DNA of 64,000 nt from Ruminococcus sp. GTDB taxonomy: Bacteria; Bacillota; Clostridia; Oscillospirales; Ruminococcaceae. The DNA lies in assembly GCA_015066845.1 (NCBI GenBank), contig SVNO01000001.1:62001-126000 (forward strand), written 5' to 3'. The notes beneath the pieces were generated by a model that was given only the letters and a program-made list of their open reading frames with translations, searched no databases and was not told the DNA's origin. This document shows positions 61,432 to 64,000 of this stretch, piece after piece (position 1 is the first letter of the stretch; every line of letters starts with the position of its first letter). Position numbers and translations under genes: made by a program.

Positions 61432-62659
61432 GGAAATTGCAAGAACAGCATTTGACGCACGGGACATGCACGAAGCAAACCGCAAAATCCGGCGCACACG
61501 CATCCGTAATATTTCCGCATTCTGCGGCGCAGTCTGCGCACTGTGCCTGACGATCGGGGGTATCTCGCATCTTGACTCGATGCACCGGAGTATTCCGAGT
61601 ACGCTGAACGATTCCAAGGCAATGCAGAAACAAACATTTGTGAAATGTCCGGAGGAAATGGAATCCGCTGTACCTGCCGGTGAAAAAGAAGACACTGCAC
61701 CGGAAACGGAACGGGCGGTTGCAGAAAACACTGAAATTCCGGAAATGACGGGAACCATTGAAGTCTGCACGCAGATTCATCTGCCCAATATTCCCTATGA
61801 GCCGGATACTGCACCGGAAGATGCAGTGCAGACAAATACGGTACCTGCGCTTCAGACGGAAATGGTGTGCAGTGTGGCAACGGAAGCGGTGCAGACAAAT
61901 ACGGTATCCGCTGTAAAGACTGAAGCACCATCAAGTACAACAACAGAAAATGAAGTGGCTATCATTCCGCAGTGGGATGAAAAGACAATGATGCAGCGTT
62001 TTAGCGAATGTCACTACAACGGTGCGCGCTATGCAGTAAGCGGAGCAAACTGTTTCGGTGCACAGCTCGGAGAACTGCTCGGTTCTGTTACGCTGACTGG
62101 GTATGACATTTACACCGACACCATCCATGAAGCAGATGCGCAGGTTTATGCCATCAACGGTATTGCGCAGGAATGCGCGGTAGCGGTACAGTTTCAGGGG
62201 TATACGGAGAGCATCATCTACACAGGGCACAGCTATTTTCCCGCAACGCTCGGACAGCTCATGGATGACCTGCATCTGACGGAAACGCTTTCGTTCCATA
62301 CACTCTATCCCAATCGCAGCATAACGGGCACGACAAACTATGACGTTTCCCTGCTCATGGAGATGCTTGAAAAGAATCGCAGCGCACCGCTTGTACAGGA
62401 TGATCACTTCCGCGATCACTTGTTCGGTGTAAGCACGAATATTGATATACTCGGTATCACCAATAAGAGCACGAGAATTACAAAGGACGGGTATCTGACA
62501 ATGAATCTTCTCGGTCCGGGCTACCTGTTCTATATTGGCGAGGACGCTGCGGCAGAGCTTGCAGATGCACTGGGCATTGCAGAAGTGCCGCTTTCCACGA
62601 ACGCACCAGCGAACACGGAGAATGTCACCACCAGTGCGGCAGAAACGATTGCAGAATAA
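61418..62659 (+). CDS. Putative anti-sigma factor with large extracellular sensor region
   Basis: Overlaps the sigma 3' end; single TM (NISAFCGAVCALCLTIGGIS), Thr/Glu-rich linker, ~230 aa exterior domain. Confidence 0.75.
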   Translation: MKTAKEIARTAFDARDMHEANRKIRRTRIRNISAFCGAVCALCLTIGGISHLDSMHRSIPSTLNDSKAMQKQTFVKCPEEMESAVPAGEKEDTAPETERAVAENTEIPEMTGTIEVCTQIHLPNIPYEPDTAPEDAVQTNTVPALQTEMVCSVATEAVQTNTVSAVKTEAPSSTTTENEVAIIPQWDEKTMMQRFSECHYNGARYAVSGANCFGAQLGELLGSVTLTGYDIYTDTIHEADAQVYAINGIAQECAVAVQFQGYTESIIYTGHSYFPATLGQLMDDLHLTETLSFHTLYPNRSITGTTNYDVSLLMEMLEKNRSAPLVQDDHFRDHLFGVSTNIDILGITNKSTRITKDGYLTMNLLGPGYLFYIGEDAAAELADALGIAEVPLSTNAPANTENVTTSAAETIAE

Positions 62660-62663
62660 CACA

Positions 62664-62700
62664 AAACCCGAAAGGCACATACTGCCTTTCGGGTTTCTTG
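62664..62700. terminator. Bidirectional terminator
   Basis: AAACCCGAAAGGCA-catac-TGCCTTTCGGGTTT then CTTG. Confidence 0.85.
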
Positions 62701-64000
62701 TTATTGATTGGTCTTGACCACCTTGATATTGTAGAGCGTGAGGTTGTAGTTATCCTGCTTGCCCATCTGGAACAGGAGCGTGGCAGTTTCCGTATCGGAG
62801 GCAGTGAATGTGGCTTCATAATGTGTTTTATCCGCCGCAGGTGCAATGCTGTCCTCCAGCAATGCCTTGCCGCCCTTGTCGGTTTGCACTACCAGTGGAA
62901 TGTCATCCGCTGCGGTGCATGTATAATCAAACTGTACACGATACTCGCCGCCGGCTTTCAGTCCGAGGTCGGGGATCCGTGCCTGAATGTCCGTTTCTGC
63001 CGCACCGCCCATCATGACGTTAATCCAGAACGACTTATCATAATCGTTGACATAGCCGTAGACATTCGCGCCGGAATCTGCGTTGGATTCGCAGGTATAG
63101 ACGGAATTTTCAGCGATATTCAGACCGAGCTGTGAAGATTCCATGCCCAATGCCTGACAAATCTTGTCAGCAAGCACATAGGCACTGTTCTGCTGCGTAA
63201 TTGCAGAGGGATGCCAGTCGGAGCCGATACCGTCCACCTGAATATTCTGGGTGACGGACAAATAACTCGTCACGCGCGTATCTCCCGTTTCTTCGCTGTA
63301 GTCCTTGACTGCCTGCTCAATCAGGTCATAAATTTCAGGGCCGCCCATTGTACCCATCGTACAGATGAGGTAGGCATCCGGATTGTAGCCGCGCAGCATT
63401 TTCAGAAAGTCCACATAACCTGCAATGAATTCCTGTCCGCGTGTTTCCGGCTCTTTGGCAACATAGTTGATGTCATTCGTGCCGAGGTTAATAACGACCA
63501 CGTCGTTTTTGCGCGCTTCAAAATCCCACGGCGTGTTGTATTCCCAGTGCTTGCTCGTCAACGCGTACACATCCGGTACAAGGGAATCGGTGTTCTTATC
63601 ACCGGAGGAATAACCGGAAATAATGCCGTGACCGCTGTAGCTGACTGCACTGCAATCCGCATTAAGCTGCTGTGCGGTGAGATAGGCATAGGATTTGCTG
63701 AAATTCTCCGTTGCCGTCATGAACGGGTCGGAGCTTGACTTGCCCTCTACGCCATACGCGCAGGTGATGGAATCGCCGATGAATTCAATCATCAGTTCTT
63801 TTTTTGCGACCGGCTGTACGGGAATGGATGCAGAGGATGTCACATCCACACTTTTCACGCCGATACCACCGTACATTGCCTCGGACAGGAGCATTACCTT
63901 GACCTTGGCAGTTTTCTGAGCCGTGCCCTCAAAGAGGGTGACGGTTTCGGATTCCGTTGTCATCAGGGAATCCACCAGCAGCGCATCATCCACATACACC
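62701..64000 (-). CDS. SGNH/GDSL esterase (CE2-like) with C-terminal CBM-like domain, N-terminus beyond window
   Basis: IEFIGDSITCAYGVEG; VVVINLGTNDIN; GSDWHPSAITQQ; jelly-roll-like C-terminus. Confidence 0.85.
   Translation of the reverse strand, partial: VYVDDALLVDSLMTTESETVTLFEGTAQKTAKVKVMLLSEAMYGGIGVKSVDVTSSASIPVQPVAKKELMIEFIGDSITCAYGVEGKSSSDPFMTATENFSKSYAYLTAQQLNADCSAVSYSGHGIISGYSSGDKNTDSLVPDVYALTSKHWEYNTPWDFEARKNDVVVINLGTNDINYVAKEPETRGQEFIAGYVDFLKMLRGYNPDAYLICTMGTMGGPEIYDLIEQAVKDYSEETGDTRVTSYLSVTQNIQVDGIGSDWHPSAITQQNSAYVLADKICQALGMESSQLGLNIAENSVYTCESNADSGANVYGYVNDYDKSFWINVMMGGAAETDIQARIPDLGLKAGGEYRVQFDYTCTAADDIPLVVQTDKGGKALLEDSIAPAADKTHYEATFTASDTETATLLFQMGKQDNYNLTLYNIKVVKTNQ

Overview
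This 64 kb window reads as chromosome from a Ruminococcus-like (Oscillospiraceae) Firmicute. It is mostly housekeeping genes: addAB, purB, rpsO-pnp, proC, folT, pfkA, dnaE-whiA-rapZ-murB-hprK, rpe, preQ1 biosynthesis, luxS, prs, ppa and hpt-NCS2. Accessory signalling and surface modules are mixed in. I saw no rRNA, tRNA, CRISPR array, prophage or intact IS element. Strongest observations: (1) an rpe-linked RnfD/RnfE/RnfA-like membrane trio without rnfB/C/G, in which three of the four conserved intramembrane Fe-S cysteine positions are substituted; (2) a ~163 bp hairpin- and G-quadruplex-rich element that appears to have split a bidirectional terminator and duplicated its 24-bp palindrome; (3) a preQ1-I riboswitch and its promoter lying inside the 3' end of an upstream flippase gene, controlling a que operon with an embedded DUF1275 membrane protein; (4) a SunS-like TPR glycosyltransferase next to a Cys/Pro + Gly-Ala-Thr collagen-like protein; (5) a Cache-GGDEF protein translationally coupled to an orphan solute-binding protein; (6) a GH13-DUF1653 fusion; (7) an unlisted 44-aa Asn/Gln/Ser-only microprotein; (8) twin palindromic operators bracketing the promoter of a YhfC protease-SdpR-SdpI operon; (9) a MITE-like repeat family; (10) three ECF sigma/anti-sigma loci with unusual partners. 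No database search was run; family names come from motif recognition.
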